A stretch of DNA of 64,000 nt from assembly GCA_963848475.1 (NCBI GenBank), contig CAWKDW010000020.1, positions 744,001-808,000 of the forward strand, given 5' to 3'. The notes beneath the pieces are model-generated. The model had not been told where the DNA came from. It made no database searches and was given only the letters and a program-made list of their open reading frames with translations. A program made the translations under genes and the position numbers. This document shows positions 45,145 through 58,920 of this stretch, in pieces (within the stretch, counting starts at the first letter, position 1; every line of letters begins with the position of its first letter). The DNA comes from Solirubrobacter sp963848475 (GTDB taxonomy: Bacteria; Actinomycetota; Thermoleophilia; Solirubrobacterales; Solirubrobacteraceae).

Positions 45145-46038
45145 GTGTCTGAGCCCTGGCGCGCCGCCCTGCGGAGGTTCGACGCCGACCTGCAGCGCCG
45201 CGGCGCCGCCGAGCGCACGCGCCGCGCCTACGGGACCGACGCGGCCGAGCTCGCGGCCTGGGCGACCGCGAACGGGCTCAGCCCGACCGAGGTCGACTAC
45301 AAGGTCCTGCGCCGCTGGGCCGCCCGCCTCTCCCAGCGGGGTGCCGCCCCCCGCACGATGGCGCGCAAGCTCGCGTCGATCCGGAGCCTCTTCCGCAGCC
45401 TGCTCGAGCACGGCGAGGTCGCGTCCAACCCGGCCGACCTGCTGCCGGCGCCGCGGCTGCCGCAGACGCTGCCGACGACGCTCAAGCCCGCCGACGTCGC
45501 CGCATTGCTGGAGCGCATCCCGGCCTCGACGCCGCTCGAGCAGCGCGACCGCGCGCTCTTCGAGCTGGCCTACTCGAGCGGTCTGCGCGCGGAGGAGCTC
45601 GTCGACCTCGACCTCAAGAGCATCGACTTCGACGCCGAGCAGGTGCGCGTGGAGGGCAAGGGGTCCAAGACGCGCTTCGTGCCGGCCGGCGAGCACGCGC
45701 TGCGGTCGATCGCGGCCTACCTGGAACGGGCCCGTCCAGCGCTCGTGGGCGCCGACGCCGAGAGCGCGCTGTTTCTCTCCAAGAGCGGCCGCCGGCTCTC
45801 CACCTCCGACGTCCGGCGACGGCTGCGCGTATGGGCGCGCCACGCCTCGACGCAGACCGGCGTGCATCCGCACGCACTCCGTCATTCCTTCGCAACCCAC
45901 CTGCTCGAGGGGGGCGCGGATCTCCGCGCGATCCAGGAGATGCTCGGTCATGCGAGCATTTCGACGACCCAGGTCTACACTCGGGTAGAGTCCGCTCGGC
46001 TGCGAGCGGCGTACGCGAAGAGCCATCCGCGGGCTTAA
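45145..46038 (+). CDS. xerC: Tyrosine recombinase XerC/XerD
   Basis: A 297-residue site-specific recombinase that resolves chromosome dimers at dif. The N-terminal SAM-like domain (RFDADLQRRGAAERTRRAYGTD) is followed by the catalytic domain with Arg in YSSGLRAEELVDL, HALRHSFATHLLEGG (H-x-x-R), GHASISTTQVYT (His/Trp position and Tyr nucleophile). GTG 45145 is chosen over the upstream GTG. XerC versus XerD cannot be told without comparison. It ends 9 bases before the sigma factor gene. Confidence 0.93.
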   Translation: MSEPWRAALRRFDADLQRRGAAERTRRAYGTDAAELAAWATANGLSPTEVDYKVLRRWAARLSQRGAAPRTMARKLASIRSLFRSLLEHGEVASNPADLLPAPRLPQTLPTTLKPADVAALLERIPASTPLEQRDRALFELAYSSGLRAEELVDLDLKSIDFDAEQVRVEGKGSKTRFVPAGEHALRSIAAYLERARPALVGADAESALFLSKSGRRLSTSDVRRRLRVWARHASTQTGVHPHALRHSFATHLLEGGADLRAIQEMLGHASISTTQVYTRVESARLRAAYAKSHPRA

Positions 46039-46047
46039 GGGGCCTCT

Positions 46048-46833
46048 CTGGAGACCAACGTTAAAGCGATCGAGCTAAAGGACCTGTGGCGTCGGTATAA
46101 GACCGACGGCGATAACAAGGCCCGTGAACAGCTCGTCGTTGCCTACTCACCACTGGTCAAGTACGTCGCGGGACGCATGTCGTCCGGGCTGCCGGCGCAT
46201 GTGGAAGAGGCCGATCTCATCTCCTATGGGTTGCTGGGCCTGATCAACGCGATCGAGCGGTTCGACCTCTCGCGCGAGATCAAGTTCGAGACCTACGCGA
46301 TCACGCGCATCAAGGGCGCGATCATCGACGAGCTGCGCGCACTCGACTGGGTGCCGCGGTCGGTCCGCGCCCGGGCCCGCGACATCGAGAGGGCCCACGC
46401 CAAGCTCGAGCACCAGCTGCACCGCACGCCGTCCGACGAGGAGATGGCGCGCGAGCTGAAGATCACCGTGGACGATTTCCAGGACGCGCTGGTCAAGATC
46501 TCGACGTCCACGGTCGTCGCGCTCGACGAGCTGTGGGCGGTCTCGGACTCCTCGGGCGACGCCGTCAGCCTGCTCGACACGCTGCACGACCCGGACGCTC
46601 CGGACCCTGAGCAGCTGCTCGCGCAGTCCGAGGTCAAGGATCGCCTGGCCGACGCGATCGCCGCCCTGCCCGAGCGCGAGAAGCTCGTGATCGCGCTCTA
46701 CTACTACGAGAACCTGACGCTGCGAGAGATCGGCGAGGTTCTCGGCGTGACCGAATCGCGCATCTCCCAGCTGCACACGAAGGCCGTCCTGCGCCTGAAG
46801 TCCCGCCTGCAGGGCGACAACCTCAGGGACTGA
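46048..46833 (+). CDS. RNA polymerase sigma factor, FliA/WhiG family, apparent CTG start
   Basis: About 261 residues. Region 2 is LVVAYSPLVKYVAGRM...ADLISYGLLGLINAIERFD, region 3 SVRARARDIERAHAKLEHQL, and region 4 LTLREIGEVLGVTESRISQLHTKAV. FliA/WhiG sigmas drive flagellar or developmental genes. The reading frame has no ATG/GTG/TTG between the xerC stop and ATG 46177, which lies inside region 2; CTG 46048 (LETNVKAIELKDLW) lies 5 bases after an AAGGGG Shine-Dalgarno sequence and restores the full N-terminus. Confidence 0.9.
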   Translation: METNVKAIELKDLWRRYKTDGDNKAREQLVVAYSPLVKYVAGRMSSGLPAHVEEADLISYGLLGLINAIERFDLSREIKFETYAITRIKGAIIDELRALDWVPRSVRARARDIERAHAKLEHQLHRTPSDEEMARELKITVDDFQDALVKISTSTVVALDELWAVSDSSGDAVSLLDTLHDPDAPDPEQLLAQSEVKDRLADAIAALPEREKLVIALYYYENLTLREIGEVLGVTESRISQLHTKAVLRLKSRLQGDNLRD

Positions 46834-46866
46834 CCGCAAACCGACGCGCCTGGCGGTAGCGTTCAC

Positions 46867-46886
46867 CTCCTCGCTGTCCCGAGGAG
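46867..46886 (+). promoter_or_regulatory. Hairpin covering the Shine-Dalgarno sequence of the EF-G-like gene
   Basis: CTCCTCG-CTGTCC-CGAGGAG is a perfect 7-base stem whose right arm contains the GAGGAG ribosome binding site (46881-46886) of the gene starting at 46893. Confidence 0.5.
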
Positions 46887-46892
46887 AGAGGA

Positions 46893-48968
46893 TTGCCAGG
46901 CATGCCGCACGCCGCAGACAGGATCCGCAACGTGGCCCTAGTGGGCCACCGAGGGAGCGGGAAGACGTCGCTGCACGAGGCCTTGTTGTTCGAGGCCGGC
47001 GCGACGTCCAGGCTCGGCTCGGTGGCTGACGGTACGACGGTTTCCGATGCCGACGAGGACGAGAAGTCCCGCAACATGTCGATCTCCGCGTCGCTGGCCT
47101 CCTTCGAGTGGCGCGACGTCAAGGTCAACCTGATCGATACCCCCGGCGAACCGAGCTTCATCGCCGACGCCCTTGGCGCCCTGCGCGTGTGTGAGTCCGC
47201 GATCTTCGTCGTCAACGGCGTGATGGGCGTGGAGGTCTCGACCCGCCGCCTCTGGGAGCGCGCCCAGGAGCTGCGCGTCGCGCGGCTGGTCTACGTGAAC
47301 ATGCTCGATCGCGAGCGGGCCGACTTCTTCCGCGCGCTCGACTCGCTCAAGGAGGCCTTCGGGCCGCACGTCGTGGCCACCGAGATCCCGATCGGCGCGG
47401 AGCAGGAGCTGCGCGGCCTGATCGACCTCGTGGACATGAAGGCCTACGAGTACGCCGCCGACGGCACCTGCACCGAGATACCGATCCCGGACGACCTCGC
47501 CGAGACCGCGCAGGAGTACCGCGAGAAGCTGATGGACGAGGTCGCCGAGAACTCCGAGGCGCTGATGGAGCGCTATCTCGAAGGCGAGGACATCTCCCAC
47601 GAGGAGATCGTCACCGCGCTCGAGGACGGCACCGACCACGGTCACATCTTCCCCGTCACCTGCGGCGTGGCGACCACCCGGCTGGGTGCGAACCGCCTCC
47701 TCGACGCGGTCTGCGACGACCTCCCGAGCCCCGTCCAGCACGGTGGCGTCGAGGTCGAGGAGGGCTTCACGCTCGAGTCCGACCCCGAGGGCGAGATGTT
47801 CGCCTACGTCTTCAAGACCCGCGCCGACCCGTTCGCGGGCCGCATCAACCTGTTCCGCGTCTATCAGGGCACGATGACGCACGACACGCAGGTGATGAAC
47901 ACGCGCACCCATCACAAGGAGCGCGTCGGCCAGTTGCTCGTGCCGCGCGGCAAGGAGGTCAGCCACGCCGACACCTTCGGCCCGGGTGACATCGGCGCCG
48001 TGGCCAAGCTGAAGGAGACGCACGCCGGCGACTGGCTCGCGGCGCGCGACCAGCCGATCCACATGCCGCGGATCAAGCTGCCGGCGCCGGTCATGGCCTT
48101 CGCGATGGAGCCCAAGAACAAGGGCGACGACGACAAGGTCCACACCGCCCTGCGCCGCCTGCAGGAGGAGGACCCGACGATCGACCTGCACCGCGACGAG
48201 CAGACCGGCGAGCAGATCGTCGCCGGCCTCTCGCAGATCCACGTCGAGGTGATCGTCGACCGCATGAAGAGCCGCTTCGGCGCCGAGGTCACGCTCAAGC
48301 CGCCGCGGGTGCCCTATCAGGAGACGATCCGCGGCTCGGCCAAGGCCCACGGACGCCACAAGAAGCAGACCGGCGGCCGCGGCCAGTTCGGCGACTGCCA
48401 CATCGAGATCGAGCCGCTGGCCGGGGGCGACTTCGAGTTCGTCAACGCGATCAAGGGCGGCGTGATCCCGCACGGCTTCATCCCGGCCGTCGAGAAGGGC
48501 GTGCTCGAGGCGATGCAGCAGGGCGCCGTGGCGGGCTATCCGGTCAAGGGCGTGCGCGTGAAGCTCTTCGACGGCTCCTACCACACGGTCGACTCGTCGG
48601 AGATGGCGTTCAAGCTCGCGGGCTCGATCGCGATGCGCCAGGCGCTCGAGCAGGCCGGCGCGGTCCTGCTGGAGCCGATCATGCTCGTGTCCTGCTCGGT
48701 TCCCGACGATTCCGTCGGCGACGTGATGGGCGATCTCTCGTCCCGGCGCGGGCGCCCGCTGGGCACCGAGGCGGTGAGCGGCATGACCGAGGTCAAGGCC
48801 GAGGTGCCGATGAGCGAGATGCTCGCCTACGCCCCTGATCTGCGGTCGATGACCAGCGGCCAGGGCGAGTACACGCTCGAGTTCCTGCGCTACGAGGAGA
48901 TCCCGGCGCACCTGGCGCAGAAAGTCGCCGAGAAGGCGCGCGAGGAAGCCGAAGCAGTCGCGGGGTAA
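46893..48968 (+). CDS. Elongation factor G-like GTPase (EF-G2 type)
   Basis: A 691-residue translational GTPase. Start TTG 46893 has GAGGAG 6 bases upstream; ATG 46902 is the alternative. G1 is GHRGSGKTS, G2/G3 NLIDTPGEPSFI, and G4 is NMLD instead of NKxD. Domains II-V follow, with GGRGQFGDCHIEIEPL and GEYTLEFLRYEEIP near the end. This group lacks some canonical EF-G residues; its members may act as translation quality or stress factors rather than the main translocase. The deviating G4 motif and its place away from rpsL-rpsG-tuf support this. Confidence 0.9.
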   Translation: MPGMPHAADRIRNVALVGHRGSGKTSLHEALLFEAGATSRLGSVADGTTVSDADEDEKSRNMSISASLASFEWRDVKVNLIDTPGEPSFIADALGALRVCESAIFVVNGVMGVEVSTRRLWERAQELRVARLVYVNMLDRERADFFRALDSLKEAFGPHVVATEIPIGAEQELRGLIDLVDMKAYEYAADGTCTEIPIPDDLAETAQEYREKLMDEVAENSEALMERYLEGEDISHEEIVTALEDGTDHGHIFPVTCGVATTRLGANRLLDAVCDDLPSPVQHGGVEVEEGFTLESDPEGEMFAYVFKTRADPFAGRINLFRVYQGTMTHDTQVMNTRTHHKERVGQLLVPRGKEVSHADTFGPGDIGAVAKLKETHAGDWLAARDQPIHMPRIKLPAPVMAFAMEPKNKGDDDKVHTALRRLQEEDPTIDLHRDEQTGEQIVAGLSQIHVEVIVDRMKSRFGAEVTLKPPRVPYQETIRGSAKAHGRHKKQTGGRGQFGDCHIEIEPLAGGDFEFVNAIKGGVIPHGFIPAVEKGVLEAMQQGAVAGYPVKGVRVKLFDGSYHTVDSSEMAFKLAGSIAMRQALEQAGAVLLEPIMLVSCSVPDDSVGDVMGDLSSRRGRPLGTEAVSGMTEVKAEVPMSEMLAYAPDLRSMTSGQGEYTLEFLRYEEIPAHLAQKVAEKAREEAEAVAG

Positions 48969-49026
48969 CGTCGGGCGAAAGGCTGCATTGGGGGCGAGGG
49001 TCCATTGCTACCCTCGCCCTCCGTCA

Positions 49027-49758
49027 ATGGCCAGAACCAGGGACATCCGCACCAATCAGCTGGACATCGCGTGCGATGTCTGCGGACGTACCCTCCTGCG
49101 CGGCGAGCACGCGGAGCATTTCCTGGCCGGCGGCGAGCGCCGGATGGTCTGCGATCTCTGCACCGCCCGCGCGCAGCACGAGGGCTGGATCAGGGAGTCG
49201 GGCGCCGACGACCTCGAGATGCGCCACCCGCGCCACGAGGGCCGCTCGTTCATCGATCGGCTGCGCTCCGGGCGCCGCGAGCGCCCGTCGCGCGACCGGC
49301 TCGAGGACGAGGTCGAGCCGCAGGAGCCCGTCGAGCCGGCGCCGCCGCCGGAGGCCGCGCCGCGGCGCGAGCCGCCCCCGCCGCCGCGCCGCGAACCGCC
49401 GCGGCGCGAGTCGCGCAGCCACATCCGCGCGGTCCCGACCAACGCGGAACTCAAGATGCAGCGCGCGATCGACGTCTTCAACGCCTCCGATCACACGCGC
49501 ACGGTGGGCGGCGTGGCCCGCTCGCTCGGTGCGCCCGGCGTCTGCGTGCGCCCGCGCGTGGACCGCCCGGCCGTCGTCTCGATCACCGTCATGTGGGAGC
49601 TGTCCTGGTACCGCTTCGAGGTCGATCTCTCCGACGAGGCGGGCGGCGTGCGCCGCGACGCCCAGGGCGACGAGCTCTCGGAGCTGATCCCCGAGGAGCA
49701 GATCGTCAATGCCGCGGCCGATGAACGCGGCGCCCTCCACCTCGGAGTCAACACATGA
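49027..49758 (+). CDS. Zinc-ribbon protein with proline-rich linker, unknown function
   Basis: A 243-residue protein. An N-terminal four-cysteine ribbon (CDVCGRTLLRGEH...MVCDLCTARAQHEGW) likely binds zinc. A charged Pro-rich linker (PPPEAAPRREPPPPPRRE) joins it to a C-terminal alpha/beta domain (MQRAIDVFNASDHTRTVGGVARSLG...VMWELSWYRFEVDL). The HTH-like segment and ribbon suggest nucleic acid or ribosome contact (inference). No known family recognised. Confidence 0.7.
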   Translation: MARTRDIRTNQLDIACDVCGRTLLRGEHAEHFLAGGERRMVCDLCTARAQHEGWIRESGADDLEMRHPRHEGRSFIDRLRSGRRERPSRDRLEDEVEPQEPVEPAPPPEAAPRREPPPPPRREPPRRESRSHIRAVPTNAELKMQRAIDVFNASDHTRTVGGVARSLGAPGVCVRPRVDRPAVVSITVMWELSWYRFEVDLSDEAGGVRRDAQGDELSELIPEEQIVNAAADERGALHLGVNT

Positions 49759-49785
49759 CCGAGTTCTTTCCTCCGGCCGAAGGGC

Positions 49786-49791
49786 TAGGAT
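49786..49791 (+). promoter_or_regulatory. Candidate -10 box (TAGGAT) for a leaderless small gene
   Basis: TAGGAT ends 7 bases before GTG 49799. Confidence 0.4.
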
Positions 49792-49798
49792 CGGCCTC

Positions 49799-50014
49799 GT
49801 GATCTACTGCGTCGTTCCAGAGCCGCTGGCCGACGAGCTGTACCCGAAGCTCGCGGACTACTACGAAGACGATTCCAACGTGACGGTCATCGTCGACCGC
49901 CGCAAGAAGGAACGTCGCCTTCCGGGGTCCACTGGCGGAGGTCAGCGCGAGGTGCGCGACCGCCGGCGGATGCGCGTCACCGGCGATTTCCCGCCGTTCG
50001 CCTCCGTCGAGTAG
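49799..50014 (+). CDS. Small basic protein of unknown function
   Basis: A 71-residue protein (VIYCVVPEPLADELYPKLADYY) with a short alpha/beta N-terminal part and a basic repeat VDRRKKERRLPG...REVRDRRRMRV. The DRRxxERR pattern recurs in small actinobacterial proteins of unknown role. A leaderless promoter fits the start. It precedes tandem hairpins and the convergent c-di-GMP-type response regulator. Confidence 0.6.
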   Translation: MIYCVVPEPLADELYPKLADYYEDDSNVTVIVDRRKKERRLPGSTGGGQREVRDRRRMRVTGDFPPFASVE

Positions 50015-50016
50015 CC

Positions 50017-50065
50017 GGGAGTTCACCCCTCGGTATGCGCCCTTGCGGGCGCGCGTCGAACTCCC
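50017..50065. terminator. Nested hairpin between convergent genes
   Basis: Outer arms GGGAGTTC (50017-50024) and GAACTCCC (50058-50065) enclose an inner perfect hairpin GCGCCC-TTGC-GGGCGC (50037-50052). It starts two bases after the stop of the 49799 gene. Confidence 0.55.
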
Positions 50066-50069
50066 CGAA

Positions 50070-50090
50070 GCATCGCCCCCTGCGCGATGC
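50070..50090. terminator. Second hairpin, adjacent to the response regulator stop
   Basis: GCATCGC-CCCCTGC-GCGATGC, a perfect 7-base stem with a 7-base loop, ends three bases before the convergent gene's stop codon. Confidence 0.5.
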
Positions 50091-50092
50091 GA

Positions 50093-51295
50093 CTACCAGC
50101 GCACCGAGCTTCGGATCACCCGCAGGATCTCGTCGTCCGACGAGCCCTTGATCACGAAGCCCACGGCACCGGCACGCATCATGTCGTACTGGCTGCCCTG
50201 TGAATCGTCGGCGCTGATGGCCACGATCCGCACCTCGGGGAGCCCCTCGCGGATCTCCACCGCCGCTCTCGCACCGCCGCCGCCGGGCATGTCGACGTCC
50301 AGCAGCACGACGTCCGGCCGCCGGCGCAGCGCCAGCTCGATCGCCTGATTGGCGTCCGCGGCCTCGCCGACGAGCTCGAAGCCCGGTTCGCGCTTGACGA
50401 TCGCGCCGAGCATCAGCCGCGACACCGGGTCGTCGTCGGCGACGATCAGCCGCAGCGCGCTGCCGCCGTCCTGCGAGCCGGAGCCCTCCACGCCGCCGCT
50501 CTGGACCGAGCGTTGCAGCGCGGCGGCCGCGAGCGCGAGCAGCGCCTCCGGCTCGGGCTCGGCCCCGGCGGTGGTGACGATCCCGACACTGACCGCGGCG
50601 CCGTCTCCGATCGCGCTCTCGACCGCGCTCCGCAGCCGCGCGGCGGCGAGGTTCGCGGTGTCCATCGCCTGCTCGGGAAGCAGCACCACGAACTCGGCCG
50701 GGCCGGAGCGGTAGACGGTGTCGCCGGAGCGGATCTCGTGCACGAGCGCGCGGCCCGCGCGTTCCAGCACGTCCTTGGAGCTCGGGTCGAGCCCGACCAT
50801 CGCGATGCAGTAGGCGTGCCCGTAGCGCACGACGCGGGCACACATCGCCGCGAGATCCTCGTCGAGCCGCGAGCGGCTGCCCGCTCCCGTGAGGGCGTCC
50901 ACGCGTGCGTCGGCGCGCATCCGCCGGTGCATCGTCGTGATCCGCTCGGCGGCGATCAGCCCGCGCTCGATCTCGGCAGGGTCCGGCGGCTTGGCCAGCA
51001 CGTCGTCGGCGCCGGCCCGCATCGCCTCGCGTGAGCTGCCCTCGTCGGCGCGGCCGGTGAGGACCATCACGTACGTGTAGTCGCCCTCCGCCGCTCGGAT
51101 CCGCCCGGCGAGCTCGGTCCCGGTCAGCCCCGGCATCGCCCAGTCGGTGATCACGACCTCGGGACGGAAGCGCTCGAACGCGGCCCAGCCCTCGCTGCCG
51201 TCCACGGCCTGCAAGACCCGGTGGCCGAGGCGTTCGATCACCGACGCGACCATGAGTCGCGTGCCCGGCTCGTCGTCGACGATGAGGATGTTCAT
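50093..51295 (-). CDS. Response regulator: REC - degenerate GGDEF - REC
   Basis: About 400 residues; ATG 51295 (MNILIVDDEPGTR) chosen, GTG 51307 is four residues earlier. First receiver: VVITDWAMPGLTG with phospho-acceptor Asp. Middle domain: DALTGAGSRSRLDEDL aligns with DGC domains but the active site is GPAEF instead of GGDEF, so it should not make c-di-GMP. The I-site RSGD stands exactly five residues before GPAEF and is intact, suggesting c-di-GMP binding. Second receiver: LIVADDDPVSRLML...LLDVDMPGGGG, closely similar to the separate regulator at 57090. It is divergent from the hybrid kinase (75 bases). Confidence 0.88.
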   Translation of the reverse strand: MNILIVDDEPGTRLMVASVIERLGHRVLQAVDGSEGWAAFERFRPEVVITDWAMPGLTGTELAGRIRAAEGDYTYVMVLTGRADEGSSREAMRAGADDVLAKPPDPAEIERGLIAAERITTMHRRMRADARVDALTGAGSRSRLDEDLAAMCARVVRYGHAYCIAMVGLDPSSKDVLERAGRALVHEIRSGDTVYRSGPAEFVVLLPEQAMDTANLAAARLRSAVESAIGDGAAVSVGIVTTAGAEPEPEALLALAAAALQRSVQSGGVEGSGSQDGGSALRLIVADDDPVSRLMLGAIVKREPGFELVGEAADANQAIELALRRRPDVVLLDVDMPGGGGARAAVEIREGLPEVRIVAISADDSQGSQYDMMRAGAVGFVIKGSSDDEILRVIRSSVRW

Positions 51296-51369
51296 GGAGA
51301 GCGTCACGTCCGGGTGCTGACCAGGCAGCCGGCATCCCGGTTGCAGTCCGGGGGCCTTTCGGCCGATGC

Positions 51370-57089
<5,720 letters not shown>

Positions 57090-57112
<23 letters not shown>

Positions 57113-57455
57113 GCACGTCCGCGGGCGGCGCGCTCTTGACGAGGTGACCGCTCGCGCCGGCCGCCTCCATCGCCGCGCGCGCCTCGCCGGATTCGTGCGC
57201 GCTCAGCGCCAGCAGCCGGATCTCGGGGTGGCGGGCATGGATCTCGCTCGCGGCGCGCGGGCCACCGCCGCCCGGCATCTCGATGTCGAGCAGCGCCACG
57301 TGGGGGAGGTGCTCGTCGGCGAACGCGATCGCCTGCTCGGCGTCGTGCGCCTCGGCGACGAGCTCGATCTCCGGGTCCGAGGCGACGATCGCGCCGAGCA
57401 GCATCCGCATCACCGGGTCATCGTCCGCGATCAGCAGCCGGAGCGGGTCGTCCAT
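57090..57455 (-). CDS. Single-domain response regulator
   Basis: A 121-residue receiver (MDDPLRLLIADDDPVMRMLLGAIV) with acidic triad DDD, phospho-acceptor Asp in ALLDIEMPGGGGPRAA and Lys in GHLVKSAPP. It has no output domain and closely resembles the second receiver of the gene at 50093, so one probably arose from the other. It may take phosphate from the Hpt domain of the hybrid kinase. Its last 23 bases overlap the convergent cyclase gene. Confidence 0.88.
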
Positions 57456-57485
57456 ACGCCGCAAGATACGACGTGCGGCGACCGG

Positions 57486-57491
57486 TAGGCT
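57486..57491 (+). promoter_or_regulatory. Candidate -10 box (TAGGCT) for a leaderless gene
   Basis: TAGGCT ends 6 bases before ATG 57498. The same hexamer stands before the LexA-box gene at 62650. Confidence 0.4.
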
Positions 57492-57497
57492 CGGCCG

Positions 57498-57971
57498 ATG
57501 GACGCCGATGTCGTGCAGCGCTTCTATGCCGCCTTCGACCGCCGCGACGGCGAGGCGATGGCCGCCTGCTACGCGCCGGACGCGCACTTCCGCGACCCGG
57601 TCTTCGGCGATCTGACCGGCGCCGAGGCGGGCGCGATGTGGCGCATGCTCACGCGCACCGCGCGCGATCTGAAGGTCGAGCTGGCCGAGTACGACGCGCA
57701 GTCGGCCCACTGGATCGCCTCCTACACGTTCTCGGCGACAGGGCGGGCGGTGGTCAACGACGTGCGCGCGCGCTTCACGCTCGCCGACGGGCTGATCGTC
57801 GACCACGTCGACAGCTTCAGCTTCTGGAAGTGGTCGCGTCAGGCGATCGGTACGAAGGGCCTGCTGCTCGGCTGGACGCCGTTCCTGCGCGGCAAGATCG
57901 GCGGGACCGCGCGGGCCGGGCTGGACAAGTTCATCGCCAAAGAGGCCAAGCGGGCGGCGCCTACAGCGTGA
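57498..57971 (+). CDS. SnoaL/NTF2-like protein
   Basis: A 157-residue protein with the NTF2-like opening VVQRFYAAFDRRDGEAMAACYAPDAHFRDPVFGDLTG and a later HVDSFSFWKWSRQAIG strand. This cone-shaped fold serves as ketosteroid isomerase, polyketide cyclase or ligand binder; activity cannot be assigned. Its last 11 bases overlap the convergent ornithine cyclodeaminase family gene. Confidence 0.82.
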   Translation: MDADVVQRFYAAFDRRDGEAMAACYAPDAHFRDPVFGDLTGAEAGAMWRMLTRTARDLKVELAEYDAQSAHWIASYTFSATGRAVVNDVRARFTLADGLIVDHVDSFSFWKWSRQAIGTKGLLLGWTPFLRGKIGGTARAGLDKFIAKEAKRAAPTA

Positions 57972-58908
57972 TCGTCGTCCCGGCGCCGGTGCGCCGGGCC
58001 GCCGCGTAGACCAGCTCGGCCGCGGCGATGTCCTCGACCACGTGGCCCATCGCCTTGTAGACCGTGATCTCGTCCGCGCTCGTGCGCCCCGGCGAGCGGC
58101 CGAGGATGACCGCGCCGACCTCGGTCGCCGTGTCCGGGCTGACGCGGTCGAGCTCCGCGCAGCCGACCGGCGTCGGCTCGAAGGCCTCGTAGGTCTCCAC
58201 GAACAGGCGCGCGCGGGGGAGCAGGTCGCGCGGCAGCTCGCCGTCGGGCGGGCGGTAGCCGACCGAGCTGACGTGCGTGCCCGCGGTGATCCAGTCCGGC
58301 TCGATCACGGGCTGCGCGGCGTGGCTGGCGAGCGCGACGACGTCGGCCCCGCGGACCGCCTTCTCGGCGCTGTCGACGGCGCGCGCGTTGGGATGCTGCG
58401 CGGCCACGCGCTCGGCGTCCTCGAGGTAGAGCGAGCTGACGCGGATCTCGTCGAACTCGCGGACGAGCGGGAAGGTCTGCAGGTGGTGCTCGCCCTGGAC
58501 GCCGCCGCCGATCAGCGCCAGCACGCGTGCGTCCGCCCGCGCGAGCACGTCGCAGGCCACGGCGGCCGCCGCGCTGGTCCGGATCGCGGTGATGTAGGTG
58601 CCGTCGATGAACGCCTGGCAGGCGCCGGTGTCCGGGTCGTAGAGGCCGATCGTCGCGAGGTGGCTCGGGATGTCGCGCTTGAGGTTGGCCTCGAAGACGG
58701 TGACGACCTTGACCGTCATCGCGCCGTCGCGCAGGCGGCCGGGCATCCCGAGCAGGAAGGCCTCGTCGGGCATCGTGAGCTCGTTGCGGCCCGGCGCCGT
58801 GACCTCGCCGCCGGTGAGGGCCGCGAAGCCGCCGCGCAGGGCGAGCAGCAGCTCGGGGAGGTCGAGCAGCGCCTCGATCTCGGCGCGGTTGAGGACCAGC
58901 ACGTCCAC
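57961..58908 (-). CDS. Ornithine cyclodeaminase / mu-crystallin family protein
   Basis: A 315-residue NAD(P)-dependent enzyme, start GTG 58908. NELTMPDEAFLLGMPGRL and GTYITAIRTSAAAAVACDVLAR are the substrate-binding parts and LALIGGGVQGEHHLQTF the dinucleotide-binding motif (GxGxxG form GGGVQG). Family members deaminate ornithine to proline, reduce ketimines or oxidise alanine; which applies here is not visible. It is followed on the same strand by nothing close and lies 12 bases after the yczE-like stop, suggesting an operon with it. Confidence 0.87.
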   Translation of the reverse strand: MDVLVLNRAEIEALLDLPELLLALRGGFAALTGGEVTAPGRNELTMPDEAFLLGMPGRLRDGAMTVKVVTVFEANLKRDIPSHLATIGLYDPDTGACQAFIDGTYITAIRTSAAAAVACDVLARADARVLALIGGGVQGEHHLQTFPLVREFDEIRVSSLYLEDAERVAAQHPNARAVDSAEKAVRGADVVALASHAAQPVIEPDWITAGTHVSSVGYRPPDGELPRDLLPRARLFVETYEAFEPTPVGCAELDRVSPDTATEVGAVILGRSPGRTSADEITVYKAMGHVVEDIAAAELVYAAARRTGAGTTITL

Positions 58909-58920
58909 GGTCGTGGAAGC

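Noticed and set aside
46938..48911. Minus-strand open frame of about 657 codons
   Set aside because: Exact mirror of the EF-G-like gene with no recognisable domain.
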